This document shows positions 1 to 10,000 of a stretch of DNA of 64,000 bases, one piece after another (the stretch's first letter is position 1; the number at the start of each line of letters is the position of its first letter). The DNA is from Arctopsyche grandis. Taxonomy: Eukaryota; Arthropoda; Insecta; Trichoptera; Hydropsychidae. Location of the stretch: positions 17,359,501-17,423,500 of the forward strand of contig NC_135359.1 of NCBI RefSeq assembly GCF_051622035.1, given 5' to 3'. A program made the position numbers and the translations under genes. The notes beneath the pieces were generated by a model. The model was not told where the DNA came from and did no database searches. It was given only the letters and a program-made list of their open reading frames with translations.

Positions 1-1089
1 TCGACCATGTGAATTATCAGATCAGTATTCCTCAAACTATGGTAATTGCTGTATTCAATGTTGTTTAAAATTTATATACATTTCAATATATTTTCATGTA
101 ATAAACTATATCTATTCATTTGAATGACATATTCAATTTGAGAAATATGTATGCTACGTGAGAAAAAGCTACTCAATTTCGATATCTGGGATTTGAATAC
201 CTTTCTGATTACATTGAGCAACAAAAAAAATTAACGGAGCGTAAACTTATCAATCCTCACTAAGATTGACCCTTTGAATTCAAATATGACAACGATTTTT
301 GTTGGCTTGCTTTCGTTTAAGAGATATGAGCGTTTAAAAAAATGGTCAATTTTTAAAATTTTTGGCATTTGCAGTTTTTAATTCAAAATCTGGTACTGCT
401 GTGCCAAAAGTGAGCATAGTATAAGTGGGAATCAATAGTTAGATGTTTCTTCTATTGATTGTATGTTTTAATTGCTTATAAATACTTATAATTAATAAAC
501 TAGCGAATTTTAAGTCAAAAATACACTTTTTTAGCTAATTTCGCTAATATATAATACTAATTTTTCTCTTAAACGAGAACAAGCCAACAAAAATTATTAT
601 CATTTCGAATTCAGTGGGTCAAACTTAGTAAAGATTGATTAGTCTCCACTTCGGTAAGAAAATACGTGATTTTATGTTGCTCCTTTCCAATTCCTGGGAA
701 AAAATATCTTAAAAAATTTTTAACCATAGAAATATATATTTTTAAAATTTATTAATCGATATGTATGATATCTATGATTGGAAATTTGAAACTATATTTT
801 TTAAATAATCCTTTGTTGTATGAAGTTTGGAGGATTTAAAAACACACACTGTGTTGACGGCCTTTAGTGAGTTAAAATAAATAGTGATATTTATTTTACT
901 TATACACCCAATTATTTGTTAATCAGTTAACAGTACATTTGTGAATATGAACCGTAAAACCAAAATTAGTTGTGCTGTTTAAGAATTTAAAAAAAAAATC
1001 AGCGTTTAACCAAATGATACATATCGAATTACATTAAAAAAATTACGATTGACTTGAAAATAAGTTCATATAAAAAATAAAAAACTCAC
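1..1089 (-). other. Intronic remainder of C2CD5 at the left edge
   Basis: AT-rich sequence downstream, in gene orientation, of the last C2CD5 exon seen here. No open frame resembling the rest of C2CD5 is visible, so it is probably an intron whose next exon lies off the window. Its only clear structure is the inverted-repeat element at 236-655. Confidence 0.6.
236..655. repeat. Foldback/MITE-like element with about 86-bp inverted arms
   Basis: The segment near 240-330 and the segment near 565-650 are inverted copies of each other. Shared pieces include TTTTTGTTGGCTTG, CGTTTAAGAG and a GAATTC-containing block. About 235 bp of AT-rich spacer separates the arms. No coding capacity is seen and the target duplication could not be fixed. 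It sits in the C2CD5 intron. Confidence 0.65.
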
Positions 1090-2627
1090 TGTTGAAGAGT
1101 ATCTGGAGAATGAGCGACTTGAGAAGTCATGATATTGGGGGTGATAATCGAAAGCGGTTCTTGTAATCTCGATAGTGTTACAGCAGTTCCTGCACCCCGT
1201 GCTACGACTCCGACTTCACCTTCAAGATCTAAACATCTCTTAAAACCGATCACAGCATTGGCACCGAGTTCTATAGCTTTCAATCCGATTTTACGTTGAA
1301 CCTGAAAACACATTGAATAGTGTACATTTACGTTAAATACAAAGTGCCTCAATCAGAAAGAAGAAATGTATTACTTGACCATTAAGTTTTAAAAAAGCGA
1401 CTTGTCTAGCTTCATTAGATGCGCGCGGCGTTCTAATTTTATCTATCCATTGGTATTCCGGATCATCGTTGATTACGAGTTCTTCAACGAAACCATGAAT
1501 AGCTTGAACTTGATACCCGTGCGGTATGATGGGAGCTGGAATTGAAACACAGGTTATTTTTTGATCATTCAATCTAATAGTGAATAACTTTCAAATTGGA
1601 GATTTGCCTACAGTGAAAAAATTGAACGCCACAGGAAGACTGTCGAAATTTATTGAAATCATTGAACAATTCAACTTTCACTATAACGTTTACTTCACCG
1701 CGTATCCCGTGCATTGTATCAAAAACTGGAATCCATCCTGACATTATGGCACCTGAAAAATGTTCTCAAATTACTTATTAAATTTGAATTATGTTCAAAG
1801 GCAATACTTAACGGGCATCTAACCTTTGCCCGGATGTGAAGTTTCTATACCGGTATGAAGCGTTAGAGGTAAAAGCAGTGGGTTCAGCGATATGTAGACT
1901 TTGCCAATAGCATCATTAGCCGAGTATGTGTCGTGGTCCATGAGACGCAGTTGTAACGGTTCGTCTTGTAACTCTGCATCATCAACCTGTTGAAAAAAAT
2001 TTAAGTTAATTATTCAACACGCGTAGGAAGGGACTACGCTAATATTTACAAATGTTTAGGTGAACACAGTGATTGTGCAGTTGGCAAGCGATCAAAAAAG
2101 CATACGATTCTGTTATTTTCGCTTCGAAAATGATAAAAGGCATCGGTGATATTTACTGAAATAAATCAGATGTTGTAATATACGTAATTTTGAAGAATGT
2201 ACATACGAAAAAAAATTTTCGAGAATAAGATTAATATAAAATATGTACAGGTGTCACATATAGACGAAATTAGTATACTTTTGTCAATATAGGATACTTT
2301 CAGAATGTTTTTCACACAACTGTGTATTAAATTAGAATATGAATATTGTGATAATGTAGGTATTGTAGGTAGTGGATATCGAAATGAAAATAGATGGGTT
2401 TGAAAGAAAACATATAATATATTGAATAAATAAATGTGAATGTTGACCTCGAATCGATACCACTCGGGACAGGACCAGTGAGGGTTGAGAGATTTGCGAC
2501 AGACGTCTGTTTTGTGGGTGATACCGCCCAGTTTGAGTTCGACGTACGCATCGGTCGTGTCACTGCTTTTGTCCATCACTGGCAGATCACGACCTGCCAA
2601 AACCTTCACCTTCACCTTGGCTGGCAT
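1090..2627 (-). CDS. C2CD5: C2 domain-containing protein 5 (C2CD5/CDP138), N-terminal part
   Basis: C2CD5 is a Ca2+- and lipid-binding C2 protein linked in mammals to insulin-stimulated GLUT4 vesicle insertion. Five coding exons are proposed on the minus strand: 2627-2448, 1986-1824, 1752-1612, 1535-1375 and 1301-1090. All have GT donors and AG acceptors and join in frame to 285 codons plus two bases. The start MPAKVKVKVLAGRDLPVMDK matches the family N-terminus. The C2 domain spans about residues 1-110, with likely Ca2+-ligand aspartates at 19, 26, 77, 79 and 85. Family landmarks follow: HGFVEELVINDDPEYQWID and RTPRASNEARQ, then a QRKIGLK...GANAVIGF block resembling the YbjQ-like part. Human C2CD5 is about 1000 residues, so the rest lies beyond the left edge. 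The exon 3/4 junction is the least certain. Confidence 0.9.
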
Positions 2628-2947
2628 TTTCGCGACGTACGCTGGATTTCACTCACTCACTCACTGTCTGTACGCCAGTCGATTTCATTCACTCTCTCGC
2701 AAATGCACAACACCGACTGTCAAACTGAAAACTACACGATCCTTCATCAATAGCCATAACAGATCGAAAGTCGTCACTGTCTATATTCAACGATTATGTT
2801 TTTTAAATGTGATTGTGACTTTTATATTCTTACCTATCAACAGTTTTTATACTTATTACACACCTAACCACTTGATTGCTTCAAACTACAAAAAGATTCA
2901 TACAGTTACATTTTTGGTAGTTATCGTTGTATTCAGGAGAATGATAG
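2628..2947. other. Upstream region of C2CD5
   Basis: About 320 bp between the C2CD5 start codon and the first LTR. It should hold the 5' UTR and core promoter of C2CD5 on the minus strand. It contains a short CTCACTCACTCACT run just above the start codon. I see no confident TATA box. The open frames here are shadows. Confidence 0.4.
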
Positions 2948-3252
2948 TGTAACGTAGAGATTAGGCGGGTGGCGCTCGTGGACCGATGGCTCACGAGCGC
3001 TAATCACCTGATCTCTCGTTCCCGCCAAAATGGCCTCCACGAATGGTTGAGCCGTATGCAACGGCCAACGGGATCGACCAATAGTTTACATGTGTATGTA
3101 TGTTGTGCCCAATGGGTATAAATATGGGGTGCTCTCGGTCTGGAAAGCATTCCAGCCTGGGGCGCCGCCGAGAGCACACGAATAAACCGCTACTATAACC
3201 GTCCAGCGTCTTTCTCCGATTCTGGAAGCCCCCTCTTCACGTCCACGCAACA
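2948..3252 (+). mobile_element. Solo LTR, 305 bp, with ATAG target duplication
   Basis: The segment starts TGTAACG and ends GCAACA, so it has TG...CA ends, and is flanked on both sides by ATAG (2944-2947 and 3253-3256). Inside are a TATAAATA box near 3117 and an AATAAA signal near 3180, the order expected for a U3-R-U5 LTR. No internal retrotransposon sequence adjoins it, so it is a solo LTR left by recombination. It lies about 320 bp upstream of C2CD5 on the opposite strand. Confidence 0.8.
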
Positions 3253-3256
3253 ATAG

Positions 3257-3417
3257 CTTACAATGATGTGAGCTGGTGAGTGGTGGTAGAATATGTAGGA
3301 ATCCATTTTCAGACGCCAGGGTGAACCTTTGGAGTTCAGCCAACTCACTTCTCCGAAGTTGAGCAACTAGCTCCTTCATACAGTACAATAACTTGTATTA
3401 ACTGAACATAAACATAC
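3257..3417 (+). mobile_element. LTR fragment (R/U5-like) interrupted by a second LTR
   Basis: About 110 bp here (3303-3410) are nearly identical to 5183-5292, including CTTCTCCGAAGTTGAGCAAC and CTAGCTCCTTCATAC. An inverted, more diverged version lies in 4685-4800. The segment is cut at 3417 by the solo LTR at 3418-3579. Confidence 0.6.
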
Positions 3418-3579
3418 TATGGAGGATGAACGAATGAGACGACTGGCATGTTAATGCACGTGTTTATTATATGACAGCTGAAGACAGAGTCAGTAGTAGC
3501 TCTCCGAACCCAGCCGAGTTGGTTCCCACTCGCAGGAAGGCAACCAAACTCGACCATGTCGTATAAGCGAGCCGCCACA
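3418..3579 (-). mobile_element. Solo LTR, 162 bp, same family as the element at 28119-29215
   Basis: The reverse complement matches both LTRs at 28119-28280 and 29054-29215 over their full 162 bp, with only a few differences. It begins TGTGGCGGCTCGC and ends CCTCCATA. It is bounded by an ATAC duplication at 3414-3417 and 3580-3583. It inserted into an older LTR fragment, giving a relative age. Confidence 0.85.
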
Positions 3580-3599
3580 ATACCTTCTCTGAATATACT

Positions 3600-3707
3600 G
3601 AACAATATACTGAAGCCAATTGATTGCATAATCATATATGTATTGTTATCAGTAAGCTTCGGCGCGACAGCGCTATTTTCCAGGAAAGGGAGTTTGCTTA
3701 TTGTCAA
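3600..3707. repeat. Duplicated 105-bp segment (other copy 5457-5561)
   Basis: The two copies share GAACAATATACTGAA, CAGTAAGCTTCGGCGCGACA and GTTTGCTTATTGTCAAC in the same order and orientation with few mismatches. They are probably pieces of one retroelement brought in twice. No coding sequence was seen. Confidence 0.6.
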
Positions 3708-4087
3708 CTGTAAGACAGGGAAGGTATGTTGACCGTATCCCGGCCTAACGAAACACATGTTGTGTAGTTTGTAAGAGGATCTGTAGGAATCTCGTCATCG
3801 TCATCGTCATCGAAACATTCGAGAATATTCCACAACAACAAACCACATTCCGCGCAGAACTCGCACACGTAAACAACACGTGCACTTCTTGGAATCAATC
3901 GCCAAAACCTTCGAGACAGTTCCACCCCTCACACTCGAGCGGAACAAAACCAGTCGAAGCCCACCTGCAGCCATTATACTAAACTCAAGCGGAACGCCCC
4001 TACCAGTCGAGCGGAAACAAACCAGTCGAAGCATACCGCAGCCATTAAACTACATCGAGCGGAACGGCGCCAATCGTTCCAGAAAAG

Positions 4088-4306
4088 TCGACCCACAGCA
4101 GCAAGCGTCGACACACAGCACCAGACCAGTCGACCCACAGCATCAAGCGTCGACACACAGCACCAGACCAGTCGACCCACAGCATCAAGCGTCGACACAC
4201 AGCACCAGACCAGTCGACCCACAGCACCAGACCAGTCGACACACAGCACCAGACCAGTCGACCCACAGCAGCAAGCGCCGACACACAGCAACAGAGAGTC
4301 GACATC
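4088..4306. repeat. Tandem repeat, period about 41-42 bp, GTCGAC-rich
   Basis: GTCGACCCACAGCA recurs at about 4088, 4129 and 4171. Each is followed by a GTCGACACACAGCAC half-unit, and the pattern decays towards 4306. It lies inside the element at 3727-4667 and explains the QHQASTHSTRPVDP-type translation of that stretch. Confidence 0.75.
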
Positions 4307-4361
4307 CAGCTCCTGACCAGCCACCACTACACTACGCGGACTTGGAAGATCAACCAGCCGG

Positions 4362-4560
4362 ACGAGCCAGCAACACACTGCCGTATCCAGAGACCTTCTG
4401 AACATAGCCGAACGACGAGCCAGCAACACACTGCCGCATCCAGAGACCTTCTGCACATAGCCGAACAACGAGCCAGCAACACACTGCCGCATCCAGAGAC
4501 CTTCTGAACATAGCTGAATGCCAAGCCAGCGACACTCTACCATATCCAGAGACCGCTGAA
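4362..4560. repeat. Tandem repeat, period about 60 bp
   Basis: GAGCCAGCAACACACTGCCG followed by ATCCAGAGACCTTCTG recurs three times at roughly 60-bp spacing, with a fourth, more diverged unit. It directly follows the 42-bp array within the same mobile element. Confidence 0.7.
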
Positions 4561-4667
4561 CGACATACTTTTGCCCAAATATAATACCTTTGTACAACCA
4601 TAGGCAAACAATAAAACTTAATAAAACAAGCACAACAGTGTTTCGTTAGGCTGGGATACGGTCAACA

Positions 4668-5170
4668 CATACCTACCCCGCCTACAGATCGTTTATTTTT
4701 GTTCAATTGTTACAATGGTTATTGTATGTACGAAGATGTTGAGCTTCAGAGAAGTGATCTGGTTGAACTCTAGAGGTTCACTCTGGTGTTGTGAGCTGGT
4801 GCGTCGCTTTATATACGTTCTGGCTTGAAGCGTGCCGTGTGCAGATGCTTTGTCTTCGTTTCCAGGACACGTGTGTTAGAGACACGTGTTGACCTGTTTT
4901 CGAGGCACGTGTGGTTTATAGCTATGGGGTCAGCGCCAGGACGTCGTTCATTTGAATGTGGTCGTGTGTCACGCGTAAATGACTTTTCAGGACATGTGTC
5001 GCGGTTGCCTGATGACATCACTGTTGGGTTTCGTTCGTTTTACGATCGAGTGATGAACTCTTTCTTCTGGAATGGTCGAAGGGGACGTTGCCCTTGAGTT
5101 ATGCATGTTTGTACAGGATCGATGATGAGATCACTGGTTTTGATTCGTAATAGCACAAGTCGTGCTATAT
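4668..5170 (-). mobile_element. LTR fragment on the minus strand
   Basis: Read on the minus strand this has TATATAAAGCGACG (near 4806-4820), then the CAGAGTGAACCTCT block shared with 3303-3410 and 5183-5292, then AATAAACGATCTG near 4685. That order (TATA, R, polyadenylation signal) is typical of an LTR. It abuts the right end of the 3727-4667 element. The 70-90 codon frames here do not look like genes. Confidence 0.5.
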
Positions 5171-5179
5171 TCCTACAAA

Positions 5180-5348
5180 ACCATTTTCAGACGACAGAGT
5201 GAACCTCTGGAGTTCAGCCAGCTCACTTCTCCGAAGTTGAGCAACTAGCTCCTTCATACAATACAATAACTCTTGTATTAATTGAACATAAATAAACGAT
5301 CCGCTTACAAACACAACCGTGATTTCATAGGCCGGGATACGGTCAACA
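5180..5348 (+). mobile_element. LTR 3' fragment ending GGGATACGGTCAACA
   Basis: A near copy of 3303-3410, followed by AAATAAACGATCCGC and ending in the same GGGATACGGTCAACA terminus as the element ending at 4667. It links those two repeats as parts of one LTR family. Confidence 0.55.
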
Positions 5349-5456
5349 TTATATTTAATTTTTATTGAATCTTGAGAGTGTTTGGCACAAAATAGTGGCT
5401 ATAATATCTTCTGTGGTATATGAGAAACACATTAGTTGTTGGCCACTTAAGCTAGA

Positions 5457-5561
5457 ACAATATACTGAAACCAATTGATTGCATAATCATATATGTATTG
5501 TCAGTAAGCTTCGGCGCGACAGTGCTATTTTCCAGGAAAGAGAGTTTGCTTATTGTCAACC
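5457..5561. repeat. Second copy of the 105-bp segment at 3600-3707
   Basis: Same order and orientation as the first copy, with a short deletion (ATTGTCAG here against ATTGTTATCAG). Confidence 0.6.
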
Positions 5562-5656
5562 TACAAGCTAGAGAGCAAAAAAAAGCTTTACAATATAAAT
5601 TGACAATAGTGAACCCATTTTACAATCTGAGCGCATCTCTGGTTATCAGTAAATAG

Positions 5657-5810
5657 TGTGGGAACCCTACGACATGGTCAAACCTGGGCTGCCATCCTGC
5701 GAATCGGCACCGATTAGGGCATGTCGGTAGAACCACTTTACTTCCTGCCCGACCGTCATATTAAATAAATCTACAACAACACCGTTGTTTCACTCTTACC
5801 GCCCCTCATA
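5657..5810 (+). mobile_element. Diverged solo LTR related to the 162-bp LTR family
   Basis: It starts TGTGGGAACC and ends CCCCTCATA. Its interior TACGACATGGTCAAACCTGG aligns with TACGACATGGTCGAGTTTGG of the LTRs at 28119 and 29054. An AATAAA lies near 5765. The flanks ATAG and ATAT match at three of four positions, so the duplication is eroded or the edges are off by a base. Confidence 0.55.
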
Positions 5811-6436
5811 ATATAAATCTGAAAGCACAAAATTGTTTCATCAATGAATCCTTACTTTTTTATTTTGAAATTCAGTGGCCAAAGTACCGATTTTTTCTTT
5901 ATTTATTTGAATAAACATCGCCTGGGGTTTGTTAAAGACAAATATTGTACGGACGCCAGGCGCTCTAACGCGCCTTAGAAATTTATAAAAATAAATAATA
6001 GGAAAGAAGAAATACATTTACCAGTGGATTAATGACATGTACTGTAATGGTCGAATTATATGAAAAAATATTGTATCTATTGAGCCATTTTTTTCCCTTT
6101 AATTTCATTGTGAAAAATATTTGTAACAACCACTTTTCTACAGTACATAGCAGCTGTATTATTAAAAGATGGTCGATAATATCATATGTTAACATTCCAT
6201 ACATTTAGAAAAATCAGTATTAACTAAGGAAATAAAAAAAAACTTAGCTTTGAGAAAAGAATTGGCGAAAGAGTTAACTTTGAGAATCGAATAACGGAAC
6301 ATTGGTTCAGAGAAATGATACTGTGTTGCAGAAGTAAGCAATCAGAATAAATGTGTGTACCTGTATTAAAAGATAATATTATGTTTATAAATATATGTAT
6401 ACAAAAACAAAACAAGATTTTTTTCATGAAAATATT
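5811..6436. other. Intergenic sequence downstream of RPAP1
   Basis: AT-rich sequence between the LTR nest and the RPAP1 polyadenylation signal. It has a small GC-rich patch near 5948-5975 (GGACGCCAGGCGC). No gene or repeat was recognised. Confidence 0.4.
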
Positions 6437-6442
6437 TATTTT
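6437..6442 (-). terminator. Candidate RPAP1 polyadenylation signal
   Basis: TTTATT on the plus strand is AATAAA in the RPAP1 direction, about 40 nt after the stop codon. A second overlapping copy and one near 6475 make the exact site uncertain. Confidence 0.5.
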
Positions 6443-6481
6443 ATTTTATGAAAGTCACACATAATATATACAAAAATAAAA

Positions 6482-9400
6482 TCATTTCACAGCTTTACAT
6501 TTTTGTCTGGCCTTCATCGCTTCAATATGATGTTGAGCGATTTTATATGTAATAGTACCCGGTCGTAAAAGGTAACCCTGCAAGGCAGTGTTGTAACATT
6601 TTAATAAAGAAATATCAGTTTCAGGGGGATTCAAATATTCATTGAAAGGATAGCATAACATATCTTCTGGACAGTCCAACGAACGCAAACATCCCGCATA
6701 CTCGGACCAAACAATTTTACGCCATTTTATATTATGCTTTTGGGCTAGTGGAAGTAAAACACAAGCAGCGAATACAGGGTCACAGTAACTGACTGCTTGA
6801 TACTGGTCGGCCAGTTGCATATACAAATCCTGAAAATTAGCAATGCCCAAAATGGTTCTATCAAAGTTCAATTTACTAGATACGGGCAAAGTTTTTTCTA
6901 AATCAAAAATTATTTTGACACATTTTTGTAAAAAGAATTTCACGCTTGAATCTAAGAACACAGAATTGTCACAAAGAAATATACAGATCAATCTACAAAA
7001 GCGGTCCGTTAGATGAATTTCATTAGTAATATCTGGAAAGTACATTTCAGAAATTAGAATCCATTTCAAACATGAACATACTATATTTTTTGTCATGTTT
7101 TCATGTTTACTAATTTCATTGGTTAAATTAGTATTTTCTATTATTTGAAATTTACTATATAACCCGAGTATAGGCATATAAATCCAGTCTCTTGGTAAAA
7201 TTGTTTGGTTCCAATTTGAAATTATAAGAGTGGAATTAAATTCGGATTTATTTAGTTTCAATGAAAATATATAGCACTCAAGAATTACATTAAGATGATT
7301 TAATACTTCGTTTGATTCATCGATACTCAGATTCTTTAATAGACAATCAGTGGAGAACCAGTCTTTATTGAAAATAATATTTGTAAATAAAAATTCCAGT
7401 TTTCTTCTGAACCCAGTTGTTAATATATAAGATAATTTAAATGAAATATTATAAATTATTGTCTTCTGTATTTCAGAACAATTGGATTTGGTTGTTAGTT
7501 GAATTAAATCGAATAAAGTTGTCAGCTCAACTCTGGAAAACCAACTGTCACAAAAACTAGGTTGTTTTTTTAAATTTATAGCTAATAAATAGGAGGATAT
7601 TCCATCATTTTTAAGAAAATTAGACGACAGATCAATATTCTCGTTGATTATCAAAAACTTACAAAGGGTAGATATAAATGAAAATGGTGACAGATTGTCC
7701 AATGTGGGTTGTAATTTGTGAGTGCTGGAAAGAATGATAGAGCAGAGACCAGAAATATTTGTATTACTGTTATTACGTGTTGCACGTAATGGAGATAAAA
7801 TATTTGAACACGATGAAAGATGGTCTGCAATTCTTATGAAATTCTTAGAACTTATCATATTATAAATACACGCATTAAGTTGAGAACTGCTTACGTCTCT
7901 CTTAAATCCGATTTTAGACAATGTATTTAGGCAAATGAACGCTGATGAAAGAAGATTAAGTTTGATATTTGAATACATCTCCATCGTACTAACTTGATAA
8001 CACCACTTAGTTACGCTTAATACAAGTAGACTGTCAATCTGATTCATCATATTAGTATCAACTATGGGTACAGTTTTGTTTTGGAATAAAAGAACATTAG
8101 ACAATAAAGTAAACAGTGAAACAGCACGTTCATAAAATACATTTGAACAAGATGAAGACAAATCAATGCCATTAACACAATCATTAAGAGTTTTCAACAC
8201 CAAAGGTGTAATATTACGAATTTTTTCTGAACCTACATCATATCTTACAAAAACAGACAGTACATAAAATGCTTCAGTTTGAATTTTAGTCAAATAAATT
8301 GAGTTTACCGTCATGTTTATATAATTAAATATAGAATCAAAAATGCTATACTTAGACAGGAAAATTTCTGTAATGCTTTTTGATTGACATGCGAGAACTC
8401 TAACCAATTTTAGAGAGTCGATTGTGAGTTTGTGGTTTTCACTGTTTTCTTTTAACGATCCTCGATGAACAATAACTTTAGGAATATATTTGTCAAATAC
8501 ATGCTGAAGCAAACCATCGACTTGAAGAATTTTTTCAGCGTTTTCTATAGAATCTCTCGATATTCTTATCAATATCTGCAAGCAATACTCAACACACAAG
8601 TACCCAGGCTTGATACTATTTAAAATATATCTGATTCTAGAGAGAATATCTGTGCGTAGAGCACCACTAATAAGATCCAAATCGGTCAAATGGAAATCTT
8701 TAAGGTCGGCCACATCGGTTTCAGTTTCTTCCGATTCAATTTTATTCGCAAGTAATCTCGGTTGGAGGACACCATTTTCGATTCCAAGCATATTATCTAG
8801 ACACGACTCATCCACTCTGTGATAAAGCATGTTTCTCAATCCTTTAAGTGCTGGTTCAAGAATAATTTGGATATTTTCGTCAATGCCAAAACGTAAAACG
8901 AAAAATATCTTGGTGATTGGAATCTCAATAATTTCATCATAAATATTAAGGCTGTTATATTCCAAGAGTCCAGCTATAGTATTCAAAGCTAAAGATCTCT
9001 GCTGAGTTATAGTTGAACGGCAAAGTTGAAATAACTCATTCAATGTATATCCTGGTCGATGGGGCTCTTCTCCATGATGGAAAAGAGTTTTGGTTTCTTC
9101 GGTGTATTCCATGGTATATGGTAAGAGATAGCCTTTAAAATCAAATCTTGCTTCATAAGGTTTGCTATCAGAATTTATATTGACCGAAGACATGTTTTTG
9201 ATCCATTCCAATTTATCTTTCTCGAGTGTGTCAAAATGAAGCCAATTACTGATTTCTGGGTGGGATACAATATCATTATCGGTAAAATCATTTGATGGAG
9301 TATTCTCAGGAATGATTTTATTTACTATTTCATTCGGGGTTTTAAATGTATTTTTAATCGGAGATGGTTTTTTATTTAATGATTGAATGTATTTTAATAC

Positions 9401-10000
9401 ATCAGGATCAATCGTTGTTAAAAGTTTTTGCTTTTCCATTAATATTTCTTCTTCTGTCATACCTTCAAGGATTGACTTATTTTGTAAATGAATTTCCATC
9501 GCATTATCTCCTTTAACCACCAAGCTACAATCTGGTACATTGGCTGATGTGTGTGGCTTTAAAGCAACAGCCACGCTTCCACTGGGTAATGTAGAATTTG
9601 AAGTTATATTTTTATTTCTTTTATTCTTCATACGTTGTGCAAATATACTTGTGGAGTTTGTATTACTATTTTCTTTTGCGGTTTGTAAGCCTGCAATGCT
9701 AGTAGTCGGAAGAGATGATGAATTGATTACATTCTTTTCAACGATATCTCCTACAATCGAAGCAGCTGGTACTGGATAGTAAACTTTATCATCAGGAGTA
9801 TTCGCAGGTTTTTCATCGATGTCAAGTCTAGGATGTTTTTGTGCTTGAGGACCATTATCACATTCCATTTCATGTTTCTTTGTACCCACAAGCTTGGCTG
9901 CAGGTTGAAAATCTTTATTTGTACGCTTTTCACTCAAAAAAACTTTTTGGTTGGCCAGAATATCTTCATCGGAGTCACCAGGTTTGGGACGAGCGATCAT
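6482..10000 (-). CDS. RPAP1: RNA polymerase II-associated protein 1 (RPAP1)
   Basis: RPAP1 works with Pol II and the GPN/RPAP assembly factors in building and importing the enzyme. One uninterrupted coding exon encodes 1172 residues from the ATG at 10000. I chose this start because MIARPKPGDSDEDI matches the family N-terminus. The frame is open to 10087 but would add 29 residues with a hydrophobic stretch that no nuclear RPAP1 carries. The RPAP1_N motif is at about residues 170-208 (GMTEEEILMEKQKLL then DPDVLKYIQSL). The RPAP1_C motif is at about 286-349 (FDFKGYLLP, LFHHGEEPHRPGYTLNELF, QQRSLALNTIAGLL). The helical middle is poorly conserved. The C-terminus has WSEYAGCLRSLDCPEDML and NPPETDISLL, typical of the family. 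Codons are strongly AT-biased. The absence of introns over 3.5 kb contrasts with 14-exon hep next door. No stop or frameshift was seen. Confidence 0.93.
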   Translation of the reverse strand: MIARPKPGDSDEDILANQKVFLSEKRTNKDFQPAAKLVGTKKHEMECDNGPQAQKHPRLDIDEKPANTPDDKVYYPVPAASIVGDIVEKNVINSSSLPTTSIAGLQTAKENSNTNSTSIFAQRMKNKRNKNITSNSTLPSGSVAVALKPHTSANVPDCSLVVKGDNAMEIHLQNKSILEGMTEEEILMEKQKLLTTIDPDVLKYIQSLNKKPSPIKNTFKTPNEIVNKIIPENTPSNDFTDNDIVSHPEISNWLHFDTLEKDKLEWIKNMSSVNINSDSKPYEARFDFKGYLLPYTMEYTEETKTLFHHGEEPHRPGYTLNELFQLCRSTITQQRSLALNTIAGLLEYNSLNIYDEIIEIPITKIFFVLRFGIDENIQIILEPALKGLRNMLYHRVDESCLDNMLGIENGVLQPRLLANKIESEETETDVADLKDFHLTDLDLISGALRTDILSRIRYILNSIKPGYLCVEYCLQILIRISRDSIENAEKILQVDGLLQHVFDKYIPKVIVHRGSLKENSENHKLTIDSLKLVRVLACQSKSITEIFLSKYSIFDSIFNYINMTVNSIYLTKIQTEAFYVLSVFVRYDVGSEKIRNITPLVLKTLNDCVNGIDLSSSCSNVFYERAVSLFTLLSNVLLFQNKTVPIVDTNMMNQIDSLLVLSVTKWCYQVSTMEMYSNIKLNLLSSAFICLNTLSKIGFKRDVSSSQLNACIYNMISSKNFIRIADHLSSCSNILSPLRATRNNSNTNISGLCSIILSSTHKLQPTLDNLSPFSFISTLCKFLIINENIDLSSNFLKNDGISSYLLAINLKKQPSFCDSWFSRVELTTLFDLIQLTTKSNCSEIQKTIIYNISFKLSYILTTGFRRKLEFLFTNIIFNKDWFSTDCLLKNLSIDESNEVLNHLNVILECYIFSLKLNKSEFNSTLIISNWNQTILPRDWIYMPILGLYSKFQIIENTNLTNEISKHENMTKNIVCSCLKWILISEMYFPDITNEIHLTDRFCRLICIFLCDNSVFLDSSVKFFLQKCVKIIFDLEKTLPVSSKLNFDRTILGIANFQDLYMQLADQYQAVSYCDPVFAACVLLPLAQKHNIKWRKIVWSEYAGCLRSLDCPEDMLCYPFNEYLNPPETDISLLKCYNTALQGYLLRPGTITYKIAQHHIEAMKARQKCKAVK

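Larger units (their letters stand above)
3727..4667 (+). mobile_element. 941-bp element with 29-bp inverted ends (LTR or TIR type)
   Basis: The left end reads TGTTGACCGTATCCCGGCCT and the right end is its near-exact reverse complement (GGGATACGGTCAACA), giving 29-bp inverted termini. The interior has two tandem repeat blocks and ends in AATAAAACTTAATAAAAC before the right terminus, which looks like an LTR polyadenylation region. A related right end occurs at 5348. I could not fix a target duplication, so a large solo LTR and a TIR element both remain possible. A 173-codon open frame at 3880-4401 is low-complexity repeat sequence and not credible as a gene. Confidence 0.55.

Noticed and set aside
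3880-4401. 173-codon open frame rich in Q, H, S, T and P
   Set aside because: It is a translation of a 42-bp tandem array inside a mobile element; all overlapping frames are similarly open.
9751-9933. Minus-strand frame inside RPAP1
   Set aside because: Out-of-frame shadow of RPAP1 coding sequence.
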